Of a stretch of DNA of 64,000 nt, positions 39,338 to 48,112 are shown in pieces. Made by a program: the position numbers and the translations under genes. Position 1 is the stretch's first letter, and every line of letters starts with the position of its first letter. Below the pieces are notes generated by a model that worked only from the letters and a program-made list of their open reading frames with translations, was not told where the DNA came from and did not search any database. Source of the DNA: Geothrix oryzisoli. GTDB taxonomy: Bacteria; Acidobacteriota; Holophagae; Holophagales; Holophagaceae. The DNA is taken from the NCBI RefSeq assembly GCF_022808865.1, contig NZ_JAKZLB010000003.1:501875-565874 (forward strand), given 5' to 3'.

Positions 39338-40345
39338 ATGTCCCAGCGGGTCCTCCTCACCGGTGCCACCGGATTCATCGGTCGGAACCTTCATGGTCCG
39401 CTGGTGGAGGCCGGTCATGAGGTCCGATGCCTGACACGAAAGCCTGGGGAAGCCAGGCGCCTCTGGCCTGATCGACTCTGGGTCGAAGGCGATATCGGCG
39501 AACCCGCCTCCCTGGCCTCGGCCCTGGAGGGCTGCGATATCGCCTACTATCTGGTGCATGGCATGGGTTCCCACGGGCCGGGCTGGGCCGAAGCGGAGCT
39601 TCGCTGGGCCGGGAATTTTGCCCGGGCCGCAGGCTTTTCGGGGGTTCGCCGGATCATCTACCTGGGGGGTGTCGCCCCCCAGGGACCGCCCTCGGAGCAC
39701 CTGCTCTCCCGCCTGAATACCGGCGAAGCGCTGCGAGCCGGTCCGGTGCCCACGCTGGAACTCCGGGCGGGCATGATCATCGGAGCCGGCAGTGCCTCGT
39801 GGACCATCGTTCGGGACCTGGCCGCCCGCCTGCCCGCCATGGTGCTCCCCGCGTGGCTTGCGCACCGGAGCGAGCCCGTGGCCCTGGAGGGCGTCCTGGC
39901 GGCCCTCCTGGCGGGAGCGCACATCGGGCTTCCGGAAAGCACCTGGTGGGACCTCCCTGGTCCGGAAGCCCTCTCGGGGCGGGAGATCCTTCTGCGCCTG
40001 GCGGCGGTCATGGGCCGGAAGCCGTTGCTCCTGAAGATCCCGCTCATCACCCCGCGCCTCTCGTCCCACTGGATCCGACTGGTGACACGCGCGGATGACG
40101 CGGTCGCGCGGGAACTGGTCGAAGGCTTGACCTCAGACCTGCTCGCGACCCGACCCGGCTACTGGGAGGCGGCCGGCCTTCCGCCTCCGGTGGGACTGGA
40201 GGAGGCCGCGCGGCGGGCCCTCGCCGCCGAGGCTGGGACCCTTTCCCGAGCGGGGAGGGCGGCGGAAACCCTGGCGGGATGGCTCACGCCGCGGAACCGC
40301 CCCCGGCAGGGGAAGGTGCCCCCGGGGGAGGCCCCATGCCCTTGA
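39338..40345 (+). CDS. NAD(P)H-binding SDR-fold protein (NmrA/NDUFA9-like)
   Basis: The 335-residue protein opens MSQRVLLTGATGFIGRNL, a classical GxxGxxG Rossmann motif, with VEGDIGEPASLASALEGCD later and YLVHGM and LRAGMIIGAGSASW in place of a canonical YxxxK. This fits the atypical extended SDRs of the NmrA / complex I NDUFA9-like type. It is likely a sugar-nucleotide or cofactor-binding enzyme, or a structural homologue. Its 3' end overlaps the MFS start by 10 bp, so both are in one transcript. No clear strong ribosome binding site; the ATG at 39338 has AGG nearby. Confidence 0.8.
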   Translation: MSQRVLLTGATGFIGRNLHGPLVEAGHEVRCLTRKPGEARRLWPDRLWVEGDIGEPASLASALEGCDIAYYLVHGMGSHGPGWAEAELRWAGNFARAAGFSGVRRIIYLGGVAPQGPPSEHLLSRLNTGEALRAGPVPTLELRAGMIIGAGSASWTIVRDLAARLPAMVLPAWLAHRSEPVALEGVLAALLAGAHIGLPESTWWDLPGPEALSGREILLRLAAVMGRKPLLLKIPLITPRLSSHWIRLVTRADDAVARELVEGLTSDLLATRPGYWEAAGLPPPVGLEEAARRALAAEAGTLSRAGRAAETLAGWLTPRNRPRQGKVPPGEAPCP

Positions 40346-41589
40346 TCACCCGCAGCCAGGTTTCCATGGACGCTCCTCTGGGCCCGGACGGCCGGCTGCT
40401 CTTCGTGACGCGGGCGGCGCGGATGTTCTCGTACGGGTTCCTGTCCGTGGTGCTGGTGCTCTACCTGGCGGGGCTGGGCTTCAGCGAGGGGCGCATCGGC
40501 CTGCTGCTCACGCTGACCCTGGTGGGCGACACGCTCATCTCGCTGTGGATCACGCTCCACGCGGACCGCCTGGGCCGGAAGAAGATGCTGATGGTCGGCG
40601 CGGCCCTCATGATGGCCGCGGGCATCCCCTTCGCCCTCAGCGGCGACTTCACGGTGCTGGTGGTGGCGGCCACCTTCGGCGTCATCAGCCCCTCGGGCAA
40701 CGAGGTGGGCCCCTTCCTGGCCATCGAGCAGGCGGCCCTCTCGCAGGTGCTGCCCGAGCAGCGCCGCACGGGCGTCTTCGCCTGGTACAACCTGACGGGC
40801 TCCTTCGCCACGGCTCTCGGGGCCCTGGCCGGGGGCTGGTCCGCCCAGGTCCTCCAGGCTGCCGGCCACACCCCGGTGGCCAGCTACCGGGTGCTGGTCT
40901 TCGCCTATGCCGGTGTGGGCCTGCTCCTCGCCGCGCTCTTCACGCGGATGTCGCCGGCCGTGGAGGCGCCGCCAGCCGCGGCCCAGGCCAGCCGCTGGGG
41001 CCTGCATGCCTCCAAGGGCGTGGTCCTGCGGCTGTCGGCGCTGTTCTCCCTGGACGCCTTCGCCGGGGGCTTCGTCATCCAGAGCATCGTGGCCTACTGG
41101 TTCCACGTGAAGTTCGGCGTGGCGCCGGGGGCCCTGGGGTCGATCTTCTTCGCGGCCAACGTCCTGGCGGGTCTCTCCAGCCTCTATGCCGTGAAGCTGG
41201 CCGGGAAGATCGGGCTCATCCGCACCATGGTGTTCACCCACGTGCCGTCCAACGTGCTGCTGATCCTCGTGCCGCTGATGCCGAACCTGCCCCTGGCCGT
41301 GATGATGCTGCTGCTGCGCTTCAGCATCTCGCAGATGGATGTGCCCACGCGCCAGGCCTACACCATGGCCGTGGTGGCGCCGGACGAGCGCTCCGCCGCC
41401 GCCGGCGTCACCGGCATCGCCCGCACCACCGGCGCCGCCATCTCGCCCGTGCTGGCCGGGCCCCTGCTCGCGGTGCCGGCCCTGGCCGGAGTGCCCTTCC
41501 TCATCGCCGGCGGCCTGAAGATCCTCTACGACTGGCTGCTCTACCGGAGTTTCCGGTCCTCGGAAGTCGGCAAGGCGGACAGAACCTGA
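40336..41589 (+). CDS. MFS transporter
   Basis: A 417-residue major facilitator protein with about twelve membrane helices. The start is the ATG at 40336, with GGGGGAGG four bases upstream; a longer in-frame ATG at 40279 has no site. The motif between helices 2 and 3 reads LHADRLGRKK (motif A, GxLaDrxGrkx type), and GAGWSAQ-like and PTRQAYTMAVV segments are typical of DHA1-type exporters. It probably exports a small molecule or drug across the cytoplasmic membrane. It overlaps the upstream NAD(P)-binding gene and precedes the zinc-ribbon gene by 23 bp. Confidence 0.88.
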   Translation: MPLITRSQVSMDAPLGPDGRLLFVTRAARMFSYGFLSVVLVLYLAGLGFSEGRIGLLLTLTLVGDTLISLWITLHADRLGRKKMLMVGAALMMAAGIPFALSGDFTVLVVAATFGVISPSGNEVGPFLAIEQAALSQVLPEQRRTGVFAWYNLTGSFATALGALAGGWSAQVLQAAGHTPVASYRVLVFAYAGVGLLLAALFTRMSPAVEAPPAAAQASRWGLHASKGVVLRLSALFSLDAFAGGFVIQSIVAYWFHVKFGVAPGALGSIFFAANVLAGLSSLYAVKLAGKIGLIRTMVFTHVPSNVLLILVPLMPNLPLAVMMLLLRFSISQMDVPTRQAYTMAVVAPDERSAAAGVTGIARTTGAAISPVLAGPLLAVPALAGVPFLIAGGLKILYDWLLYRSFRSSEVGKADRT

Positions 41590-41612
41590 ACTGGACAGCT
41601 GGTGTCCATGGG

Positions 41613-42263
41613 ATGGCGGAAGACTGGAGCCTGCCATCCCTGGAGGCACCCGTGACCGCGCTCATCCTGGACTACTTCGGCGATTGGAGGACCCGCCTCC
41701 TCACCTGCCCGGTCTGCGGGTGGACGGGCACCTTCGAAGATGGCCTGACGGAGATCTATGATTCCCTGCAGGACTGCCAGTGCCCCGGCGAGCACCGCTT
41801 CGCGGACCGGCCCATGCTGGCGGTGCTGCCCTACCCGACGCTGGACCAGTGGCAGGCCCACGCGGCGCAGCTGTCCCCGGGAGAACGGGCCTACATCGGC
41901 CAGATCGAGAACGGCCGGGAGCGCTTCAACCGCCTGAAGCTGCGGCTGGCCAGCCAGCTGCCCGACCTGCCGGGTTCCGCCCTGGACCTGGCCTGGGATC
42001 AGGAGGGCGACGATCTGGTGATCCGCTGGGGCACCTGCGAAGTCTGGCGCGAGCCGGTGCGCTACGAGGCCCTGTGGCGCTACGAGCAGATCCTGGCCCT
42101 GCTCCAGGCGAAGTACGGCCCCCGCCTGCGGGACCTGGTCCCCACGCCGGCCGCCGAATACCACCTCTACGGGGACAAGACCGCCTATCCCGCCGCCATC
42201 CAGCGCCTGCGGGGGCGTCTCCGCCAGGCCTGGCAGGCCGCCGGAACTGCTTCGCTTGGATAA
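41613..42263 (+). CDS. Protein with N-terminal Zn-ribbon-like CPVCGW motif
   Basis: A 216-residue soluble protein of unknown function. The region at about residues 32-58 contains CPVCGWTGTF and a distal CQCP, giving three or four cysteines spaced like a zinc ribbon. The middle section is acidic with ERFNRLKLRLASQLPDLP, and the C-terminus is Arg-rich (LRGRLRQAWQ). The start is the ATG at 41613; an overlapping out-of-frame ATG lies 5 bases upstream. It follows the transporter gene by 23 bp, suggesting co-transcription. The family appears to occur in other high-GC bacteria, but I cannot name it. Confidence 0.65.
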   Translation: MAEDWSLPSLEAPVTALILDYFGDWRTRLLTCPVCGWTGTFEDGLTEIYDSLQDCQCPGEHRFADRPMLAVLPYPTLDQWQAHAAQLSPGERAYIGQIENGRERFNRLKLRLASQLPDLPGSALDLAWDQEGDDLVIRWGTCEVWREPVRYEALWRYEQILALLQAKYGPRLRDLVPTPAAEYHLYGDKTAYPAAIQRLRGRLRQAWQAAGTASLG

Positions 42264-42384
42264 TCATTGCATGGTATTAAATTGGATTAAAACGGTTTAA
42301 CAATCGTGTTACAACATAAAAAATACTAGGTATGGACAATGAATGAGGACTACCCTCGGGACCGCCCTCCGGAGGTGGGCTTCC

Positions 42385-43251
42385 ATGAAGCATTCCCTCT
42401 TCTCCCCGTTCCCGGCCTTCCGGCTGGCCTTTCTCTTGGCCCCGGCCCTGCTGGCGCCGAGCTTCACGGCCCTGCGGGCCCAGGGCGGCCCCCAGCCGCC
42501 GCCCCCGCTCATGATGTTCTACCGCGAGGAGGTCAAGCCGGGCCACGGCGCGGCCCACGCGGCCACGGAGGCCGCCTGGGGCCGCGTCCTCGCCAAGGGC
42601 AAGTCCACGGACCACTACCTCGGCATGAGCTCGCTCACCGGGCCTTCCGAGGCCTGGTTCATCATGGGCTACGGCTCGTACGCGGACTGGGAGGCGAAGC
42701 ACAACGAGGGGGACCACAACCCGGCCCTCAAGAAGGAGATCGACGCCATCTCCATGAAGGACGGCGACCACCTCGGCGGCACGCGCAGCTTCCTGGGCAC
42801 CCTCCGCAAGGACCTGAGCTACGGACCGCCCGTGGAGATCGGCAAGATGCGGTACATGCGGGTGCGCACCTTCCGCATCAAGCAGGGCATGGGCCCGGCC
42901 TTCGAGGAGGGCGTGAAGATGGCCCTCGCCGCCTACGAGAAGAGCCACTTCCCGGCCTCCTTCGCGTTCTACGAGGTGGAGGCCGGCACCTGGTCCCCCA
43001 CCTTCGTGGTGCTGCGTCCCATGAAGTCCCTGGCGGACATGGACGCCATGGATGCCGCCAATAAATCGTTCCTGGACGCCCTGGGCGAAGCGGGCCGCAA
43101 GGCCATGCAGAAGACCTTCACGGAGACGGTCAACGGGGTGGAGAACCAGCTCTTCGCCTTCGACCCCAAGCTGAGTTATCCCTCGTCCTCCGTGGTCGCC
43201 AGCGATCCCGCGTTCTGGGCGCCCAAGCCCCCGAAGGAACCCGCGAAGTAG
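42385..43251 (+). CDS. Secreted protein with two tandem ferredoxin-like (dimeric alpha/beta barrel) halves
   Basis: The 288-residue protein has a signal peptide (MKHSLFSPFPAFRLAFLLAPALL...LRAQ). The mature part contains two similar halves: a first module with MMFYREEVKPGHGAAHAATEAAW and WFIMGYGSYADWE, and a second with YMRVRTFRIKQGMGPAFEEGVK and FVVLRPMKSLADMD. The pattern fits antibiotic-monooxygenase-like dimeric alpha/beta barrels, here fused in one chain. GGAGGTG lies seven bases upstream of the ATG at 42385. The A/T-rich region 42264-42342 includes TTAAA-ACGG-TTTAA inverted repeats and is probably the promoter. Function is unknown. Confidence 0.75.
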   Translation: MKHSLFSPFPAFRLAFLLAPALLAPSFTALRAQGGPQPPPPLMMFYREEVKPGHGAAHAATEAAWGRVLAKGKSTDHYLGMSSLTGPSEAWFIMGYGSYADWEAKHNEGDHNPALKKEIDAISMKDGDHLGGTRSFLGTLRKDLSYGPPVEIGKMRYMRVRTFRIKQGMGPAFEEGVKMALAAYEKSHFPASFAFYEVEAGTWSPTFVVLRPMKSLADMDAMDAANKSFLDALGEAGRKAMQKTFTETVNGVENQLFAFDPKLSYPSSSVVASDPAFWAPKPPKEPAK

Positions 43252-43261
43252 GGTCCGGTCC

Positions 43262-43816
43262 TCAGCTGTCTTCGGTGTCCCGAGGCGGATCTTTCTTCTC
43301 CGCCGCGGGTTTCGCGAAGCGCTGGGCCCGCAGGTGGAAGTCGTCGGTGAAGACGCGGCGCACGGGCGGGGGCGGGGCGGCGTCGGCCACCTGTTTCGCC
43401 CGGCGCACGCGCCACAGGCCCCAGGCGGCGGGCAGCAGCAGGAGCACCGGGTACTCGAGCAGCACGCGGAGGAGTGTCAGGCGGAACTGGGTGGGGCGCA
43501 GGCCATCCGCGTACCAGGCGTCGAGGATCCACACCTCGTCCTCGGGGCGCAGCTCCGCGGCTTCGGCCTTGGAGAGGTTGAGCACCCGCTCCGCGTCATG
43601 GTGCTTCACGGTGGCGAAGTCCGTGATCTGGCTGTCCGGGTTGCGGTCCACGCTCACCACCTGCACCTTGGCGACACCCGGCAGCTGCGCATGGCAGAAG
43701 GGGTTCAGCGCCAGCAGGAAGAGCTGCACCAGTCCGATCCACAGGACCGCGCCCACCACCGCCCAGAGGGCGATGAGGACGGACCAGCGGATCGCAGGGC
43801 GGGAGAGGAACGGCAT
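43262..43816 (-). CDS. Membrane-anchored protein of unknown function
   Basis: The 184-residue protein has an N-terminal membrane helix (about residues 10-36, ALWAVVGAVLWIGLVQLFLL), an extracytoplasmic middle region of about 75 residues with acidic residues (ERVLNLSKAEAAELRPEDEVWIL), a second helix at about 108-130 and a basic proline-rich cytoplasmic tail. No family is recognised. The ribosome binding site of the ATG at 43816 is weak. It is convergent with the secreted protein gene 10 bp away and lies upstream of an alpha/beta hydrolase on the same strand. Confidence 0.7.
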   Translation of the reverse strand: MPFLSRPAIRWSVLIALWAVVGAVLWIGLVQLFLLALNPFCHAQLPGVAKVQVVSVDRNPDSQITDFATVKHHDAERVLNLSKAEAAELRPEDEVWILDAWYADGLRPTQFRLTLLRVLLEYPVLLLLPAAWGLWRVRRAKQVADAAPPPPVRRVFTDDFHLRAQRFAKPAAEKKDPPRDTEDS

Positions 43817-43880
43817 GGGGCGAGTATCCCAGGAACCGGCCGTGGAGCGGAAAGCGGAACCCGGAGGGGCCCCCGCGCTT

Positions 43881-44660
43881 CTACTGTCCCCCGTCAGCCT
43901 CCACCGCCACCGGGGTTTCCAGCGTGACGGGCCGGGGTTTCGGCAGGCGGTCCAGGAAGGCGGCGATGGCCTGGACCGCGGCGTCGGGGCGGGTCTGGAG
44001 GAGCCAGTGGGGGCCCTGGAGCCGCACGACATCCAGGTTGGGCAGGTGGCTGCGGAGCCAGTCCGTGGCCGCCGGTGGCACCAGCCGGTCCTGGGCGGCG
44101 ACGAGGGCGAGGGTCGGCACCTGGATCCGCCCCAGCAGGGGCGTCTGGTCCACGGTCACCACCGACCGCAGGCGGCCCTTCAGAGTGGCGGCGGGCACCT
44201 GCGGAGCCAGGGTCTGCGCCAGGTCCATCAGGGCGGGGGTGGCCCAGCGGCCCAGCAGCAGGTAGCGGAGCAAGGCGAGGGGCAGGCGGCCCGGCAGGAG
44301 CCCGAGCAGCGTCACGGCCCAGGCCAGGCCGGGGCGGGGGTTCCGGGCGAAGGTGCCGCAAAGCACGAGGCCCACCAGGCCCTCCGGCTGCTCCACCGCC
44401 AGGGCCATGGCTACGGGGCCCGAAAAGGATTCCCCCAGCAGGAGGTAGGGCCGGCCCCGGGGCAGCTGAACCCGGGCGAAGTGCAGACAGGCCGCGTAGG
44501 AAGTCAGGCCCTCCGGATAGCGCACCACCCGAGCCTTGAAGCTGCCGAGGGCCTTCACGAATGGCTCGAACATCAGCCCCGTGCCGTCCATGCCCGGCAG
44601 CAGGACCAGGAGCGGGCGCTCCACGGGGGCCTGAGGGGGATCGGAAACCGGAAGGGACAT
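43881..44660 (-). CDS. Alpha/beta hydrolase
   Basis: The 259-residue protein has the alpha/beta hydrolase layout: an oxyanion region LVLLPGMDGTG, the nucleophile elbow GESFSG (Ser in the middle), a cap region and a C-terminal VTLETPV strand. The acid would be D in AAQDRLVPP and the base H in GPHWLLQ, all in the usual order. It probably hydrolyses an ester, lipid or amide. The GLMFEPF and GES motifs resemble bacterial esterase or lipase-like proteins. The ribosome binding site is weak. Substrate cannot be assigned. Confidence 0.86.
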   Translation of the reverse strand: MSLPVSDPPQAPVERPLLVLLPGMDGTGLMFEPFVKALGSFKARVVRYPEGLTSYAACLHFARVQLPRGRPYLLLGESFSGPVAMALAVEQPEGLVGLVLCGTFARNPRPGLAWAVTLLGLLPGRLPLALLRYLLLGRWATPALMDLAQTLAPQVPAATLKGRLRSVVTVDQTPLLGRIQVPTLALVAAQDRLVPPAATDWLRSHLPNLDVVRLQGPHWLLQTRPDAAVQAIAAFLDRLPKPRPVTLETPVAVEADGGQ

Positions 44661-44748
44661 AGGGCAGTATCCCAGCTTCAGGGAGGACCGTGACCCGCCC
44701 CGCCGCGCCCTCCACCTTCGCCCACTTCCTTCCCACGCCGGCCTCGGC

Positions 44749-45531
44749 TCAGAGGCAGAACTCCGAGGTGTGGAGGAAGGCCCGCGGCGCCATCCCGACC
44801 GCCGCGACGACCTGCCGGATGAAATGCGCCTGATCGTAGTACCCCGCCTCGAGGGCGAGCTGGGTCAGGGGCGAGCCCTGGCGATGTGCCCGGAGGGCGC
44901 GCCGCAGCCGGAGGAGGGAGGCCAGCTGCTTGGGCGAGGCTCCGACGCCGCGACGGAACCGTTTCTCCAGTCCGTCGACGCTCAGCCCGAGGTCCCGGGC
45001 GAGGGGGCCGACGCGCATCGCGCCCGGGTCGGCGTGGATGGCCCGCAGCGCCGCGCCCACGAGGGGATCCGCCTGCCAGGCTTTGCGCGCCCTGCGCCGG
45101 AGCAGGAACTGTTCGAGGGCGTCCACCCGTTCCCGGTGGGTCCAGGCCGCCCGGATGCGGGCCGAGGCCGCCTCGACCTCCCGGGGGTCCATGAGTTCCT
45201 CGAGGGCGACGGTGGCTCCGAAGAGCTGCTGCAGGGGCGGGTCGAAGAAGGCACCGGCGGCGCCCGCCCGGAACTTCGCCAGGATGATCCCGCTGCCGGC
45301 GCTGGTGAGCATGCGCCGGGCCGTGGCCCGCAGGCCCGTCACCACCTGGTCCGGGACGATGGCCCGGGCCGGTCCGTCCACCAGGCTCGAGGAGCCCGAG
45401 TAACGGAAGCCCAGGATCAGGCCCGTCTCCGGGACGAGCAGCTTCTCCATCGCCGCGCCCACCTCGATGATCTCGAAGGCGCGGACGAAGGGGGCGAGCG
45501 CCTCGCCGGGAGCGAAGGAGTGGACCTGCAT
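44749..45531 (-). CDS. AraC-family transcriptional regulator
   Basis: A 260-residue regulator. The N-terminal ~150 residues form the ligand- or partner-binding part with LVPETGLILGFRYSG and a long alpha-helical region. The C-terminal AraC domain has two helix-turn-helices: MRVGPLARDLGLSVDGLEKRFRRGVG and LALEAGYYDQAHFIRQVVAAVGMAPRAF. The domain order fits ligand-controlled activators. It is transcribed away from the small monooxygenase gene at 45646, 114 bp apart, so the divergent pair may be its target. The ATG has AGGAT upstream. Confidence 0.88.
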   Translation of the reverse strand: MQVHSFAPGEALAPFVRAFEIIEVGAAMEKLLVPETGLILGFRYSGSSSLVDGPARAIVPDQVVTGLRATARRMLTSAGSGIILAKFRAGAAGAFFDPPLQQLFGATVALEELMDPREVEAASARIRAAWTHRERVDALEQFLLRRRARKAWQADPLVGAALRAIHADPGAMRVGPLARDLGLSVDGLEKRFRRGVGASPKQLASLLRLRRALRAHRQGSPLTQLALEAGYYDQAHFIRQVVAAVGMAPRAFLHTSEFCL

Positions 45532-45645
45532 GGAGTGATCCTACCCCTGCCCGGAGCCACTGAATTCATACAAGTTCCCAATGGTCGTCGCGACAAGAAT
45601 CAGGGGGCGGCGCGGGCCTTCCGCCCGCCCCCAAGGAGCCCTCCC

Positions 45646-46011
45646 ATGTCCACCTTCACCTTCGATTTGGATCGCGAACCCGGCCTCTACTTCCTGCACG
45701 ACTGCTTCGTGGTGCCCGAGGCCAATCGGGCGGCGTTCACGAACCGGATGGAGCAGAACCTGGCCTTCATCCGGACCCTGCCGGGTTTCCGCGGCCACCT
45801 GGTCCTCGAGCAGCGGGACGGCGCTTCCGCCTTCAACCTCGTGACCCTTGCCGCCTGGGCCAGCCGCGAAGCCTACGAGGACGCGGGCCGGGAGGTCCGA
45901 GTCCACTACCAGCGGCTCGGGTTCGACCTGCCTGCGGCCCTGAAGCGCTGGGGCGTCGAGATGGTGCGGGGGACCTACCAGGCCGCCGCCATCAGGACTT
46001 CCCGGCCGTGA
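45646..46011 (+). CDS. Antibiotic biosynthesis monooxygenase (ABM)-like protein
   Basis: The 121-residue protein fits the ABM/dimeric alpha-beta barrel fold: YFLHDCFVVPEANRAAFTNRMEQNLAFIRTLPGFRGHLVLEQ, then FNLVTLAAWASREAYEDA. Members are small cofactor-free oxygenases or heme-degrading enzymes, or binders of unknown function. AAGGAGCC lies 6-7 bases before the ATG at 45646. It is divergent from the AraC regulator, which may control it, and its last 20 bp overlap the convergent SDR gene. Substrate unknown. Confidence 0.84.
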   Translation: MSTFTFDLDREPGLYFLHDCFVVPEANRAAFTNRMEQNLAFIRTLPGFRGHLVLEQRDGASAFNLVTLAAWASREAYEDAGREVRVHYQRLGFDLPAALKRWGVEMVRGTYQAAAIRTSRP

Positions 46012-46744
46012 AGCCGCCGTCCACCATCAGGAGGGCGCCGGTGGTGAAGCTGGCCTCGTCGCTCAGCAGGTACAGCACGGCGTTGGCGACTTCCTCCGGG
46101 CGGCCCAGGCGGCCGAGGGGATGCAGGTCGACGAGGGCCTCGAGGGCGTTGGCGTCCAGCGCCGACAGCAGCGGCGTGTCGATGTAGCCGGGGCCGACGG
46201 CGTTCACCCGCACCCCCTTGGTGGCGGCTTCGAGCGCCAGCGTGCGCGTGAGGTTCACGACGCCGCCCTTGGCGGTCGAGTAGGCCGCGGTCATGGTCTG
46301 GCCGAACAGGCCCAGGATCGAGGCGCAGTTGACGATGCTGCCGCGGCCCTGCCGGTACATCTGGCGCAGCGCGGCGCGCGCCACGCGGAACACGCCGGTC
46401 AGGTTGATGTCGATCACCCGCAGGAAGGCGGCGTCGGAGTAGCTGTCGGCGGGATTCATGCCGCCGACTCCCGCGTTGTTGAACACCCCGTCCAGGCTGC
46501 CGAACTGCGCCACCGTATCGGCGATGAGCTGGTCCACCTGGTCGGTGGAGGTGACATCGCAGGGCAGGAAGAGGCAGCGGCCGGGGTGGTGCTCGTCCAG
46601 TTCCTGGGCGCGCAGTCCGCCGGCGGGGCCGGGCAGGTCGGCCAGCACGACCTGGGCGCCCTCCTGCAGGCAGCGCTCCACGGTGGCCAGCCCGATGCCG
46701 CTGGCACCGCCGGTGACGAGAATGGTCTTGCCCTTCAGGCGCAT
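45992..46744 (-). CDS. Short-chain dehydrogenase/reductase
   Basis: A 250-residue classical SDR: TGGASGIG at about 12-19 (NAD(P)-binding), NNAGVGG at about 88, a Ser in the NCASILG segment, YSTAK (catalytic Tyr and Lys) near 150 and a PGYIDTP loop. Members reduce or oxidise alcohols and ketones. The start ATG at 46744 has GAGGAGG five bases upstream. Its 3' end overlaps the convergent ABM gene by 20 bp. The C-terminal GALLMVDGGFTAG block is typical. Substrate cannot be read from the sequence. Confidence 0.9.
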   Translation of the reverse strand: MRLKGKTILVTGGASGIGLATVERCLQEGAQVVLADLPGPAGGLRAQELDEHHPGRCLFLPCDVTSTDQVDQLIADTVAQFGSLDGVFNNAGVGGMNPADSYSDAAFLRVIDINLTGVFRVARAALRQMYRQGRGSIVNCASILGLFGQTMTAAYSTAKGGVVNLTRTLALEAATKGVRVNAVGPGYIDTPLLSALDANALEALVDLHPLGRLGRPEEVANAVLYLLSDEASFTTGALLMVDGGFTAGKS

Positions 46745-46939
46745 GGCAACCTCCTCGGTGGCGTGGCAGGGCAGAGCCTGGGGAAGGTCCTTCCCGGCGA
46801 GAAACATCTGGGGATGGTGGGAAAGCTGGTTCCTCAGCATCGGCCTACCACGGCACCATTCTTCGCTCTGGCGGGCCCCGGAGCCACAAAATTTCCGGGA
46901 AGACCCCGCCGGGAACCCGCGGAACGCCGCGGATCGGGG

Positions 46940-47473
46940 CTACGGGCGGGCCACGATGAGGGAGCGTAGATAGCGGACCAGAACGGGCACGATGATCATG
47001 GCGCCGAGGACGATCCACATGGTGGTGTTCGGGTCGCGGATGTAGGCATTCAGGCGCAGGGTGGTGATGGCGATGACGGCGTAGTAGAGCATGTCGCCCG
47101 CGATGGCGAAGCCCCAGCCCGCCAGGAAGCCGTGGCCCGCGGCCAGCGCCGAGGCGCGGCCGGTCATGGGATCCACGCCGAACGCGATCAGGACCAGGGC
47201 GATGGGGCCCGCGCCCGTGCCGCCGACGTGGGCCGCGCTGCGGGTCATGGCCTCCTTCAGCGCCGCGCCGAACCGGGCCAGGAAGGGGACCTTCCCCGCC
47301 AGGAGGACGAGCAGCCGGAGGATGGGCTCGAAGGCCAGGGCCAGGAGCACATCCGAGGCGAAGTAGAGCCCCGCGGTGGTGGGCCAGGCCAGGCCCTTGG
47401 ACCGGGCCAGCAGCACGCCGGCGGGGATGCCGCCCCCGACGGGAAGAAGGAAGAGCAGCAGCACAGACCCCAT
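46940..47473 (-). CDS. Polytopic membrane protein of unknown function
   Basis: The 177-residue product is almost wholly hydrophobic with four predicted membrane helices (about residues 1-22, 34-60, 85-105 and 125-165) and a basic C-terminal turn. No family is recognised. It lacks a good ribosome binding site at the ATG (47473), so the start is uncertain. It lies between the SDR gene and the YbaK-like gene and shares their direction, but gaps of 195 bp and 78 bp argue for separate transcripts. Confidence 0.7.
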   Translation of the reverse strand: MGSVLLLFLLPVGGGIPAGVLLARSKGLAWPTTAGLYFASDVLLALAFEPILRLLVLLAGKVPFLARFGAALKEAMTRSAAHVGGTGAGPIALVLIAFGVDPMTGRASALAAGHGFLAGWGFAIAGDMLYYAVIAITTLRLNAYIRDPNTTMWIVLGAMIIVPVLVRYLRSLIVARP

Positions 47474-47551
47474 GGGGGGATGGTAACCCGCCCGGGCCTG
47501 GGCCCAGGGGCTGCCTCCCCGTCCTGCCGGAGGTCGGGATGGGTCGCCGCG

Positions 47552-48007
47552 CTACATGTCCACGAGCTTCGGGTGCGTCAGCCGCTCGAAGTCCTTGTAG
47601 GCCATGCGGATCAACTCCGTGTGGGACCCGGCGTTGAAGGCGATCTCCGGGTCGGCCGCCAGGTGCGGCTCCACGTAGACCGGCATGCCGAACAGGTTTC
47701 CGAAGGGCGGCATGGCGCCGGGTTCGCAGCCGGGGAAGTCGCCGCTGAACTCGCGCTCGTCGGCGAGCTCGGCGGACACGGCCCCGGCGGCCTGGCGCAG
47801 GCGCTCCAGGTCCACCTTCCGGTCCGCGGGCACCACGGCAATGGCCAGGTGGCCGTCGAGGTTCACCACGACCGTCTTGGCCATCTCCTTCCCGCGGATG
47901 TGCGCGGCCCCCGCCACCGAGGTGGCCGTGAAGGCCAGGGGATGGGGGATGACCTGGTGGGCCACCCCGTTCTTGTTGAGGAATTCCTCGAGCCTGGTCA
48001 TGGGCAT
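47552..48007 (-). CDS. YbaK/EbsC-type aminoacyl-tRNA deacylase
   Basis: A 151-residue editing-domain protein of the YbaK superfamily: the fold opens LEEFLNKNGVAHQVIPHP, carries KEMAKTVVVNLDGHLAIAVVPADRKVDLERL (with the catalytic or structural Lys of the family), and ends in a HTELIRMAYKDFERLTHPK block. Members clear mischarged Cys- or Ala-tRNA in trans. GAGGAGG lies six bases before the ATG at 48007. It is in front of the qorB gene in the same direction, but no tRNA synthetase is adjacent. Exact tRNA target unknown. Confidence 0.86.
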   Translation of the reverse strand: MPMTRLEEFLNKNGVAHQVIPHPLAFTATSVAGAAHIRGKEMAKTVVVNLDGHLAIAVVPADRKVDLERLRQAAGAVSAELADEREFSGDFPGCEPGAMPPFGNLFGMPVYVEPHLAADPEIAFNAGSHTELIRMAYKDFERLTHPKLVDM

Positions 48008-48112
48008 GGCAGCCTCCTCGGACCCAGAGCGAACCAAGGATGGGGCGGAACCCGGCGGGGCGCCATCCCGGGCTCGTCGGGCCCTGGGATGGTTCCCCGG
48101 TGGTGGTGTTCC

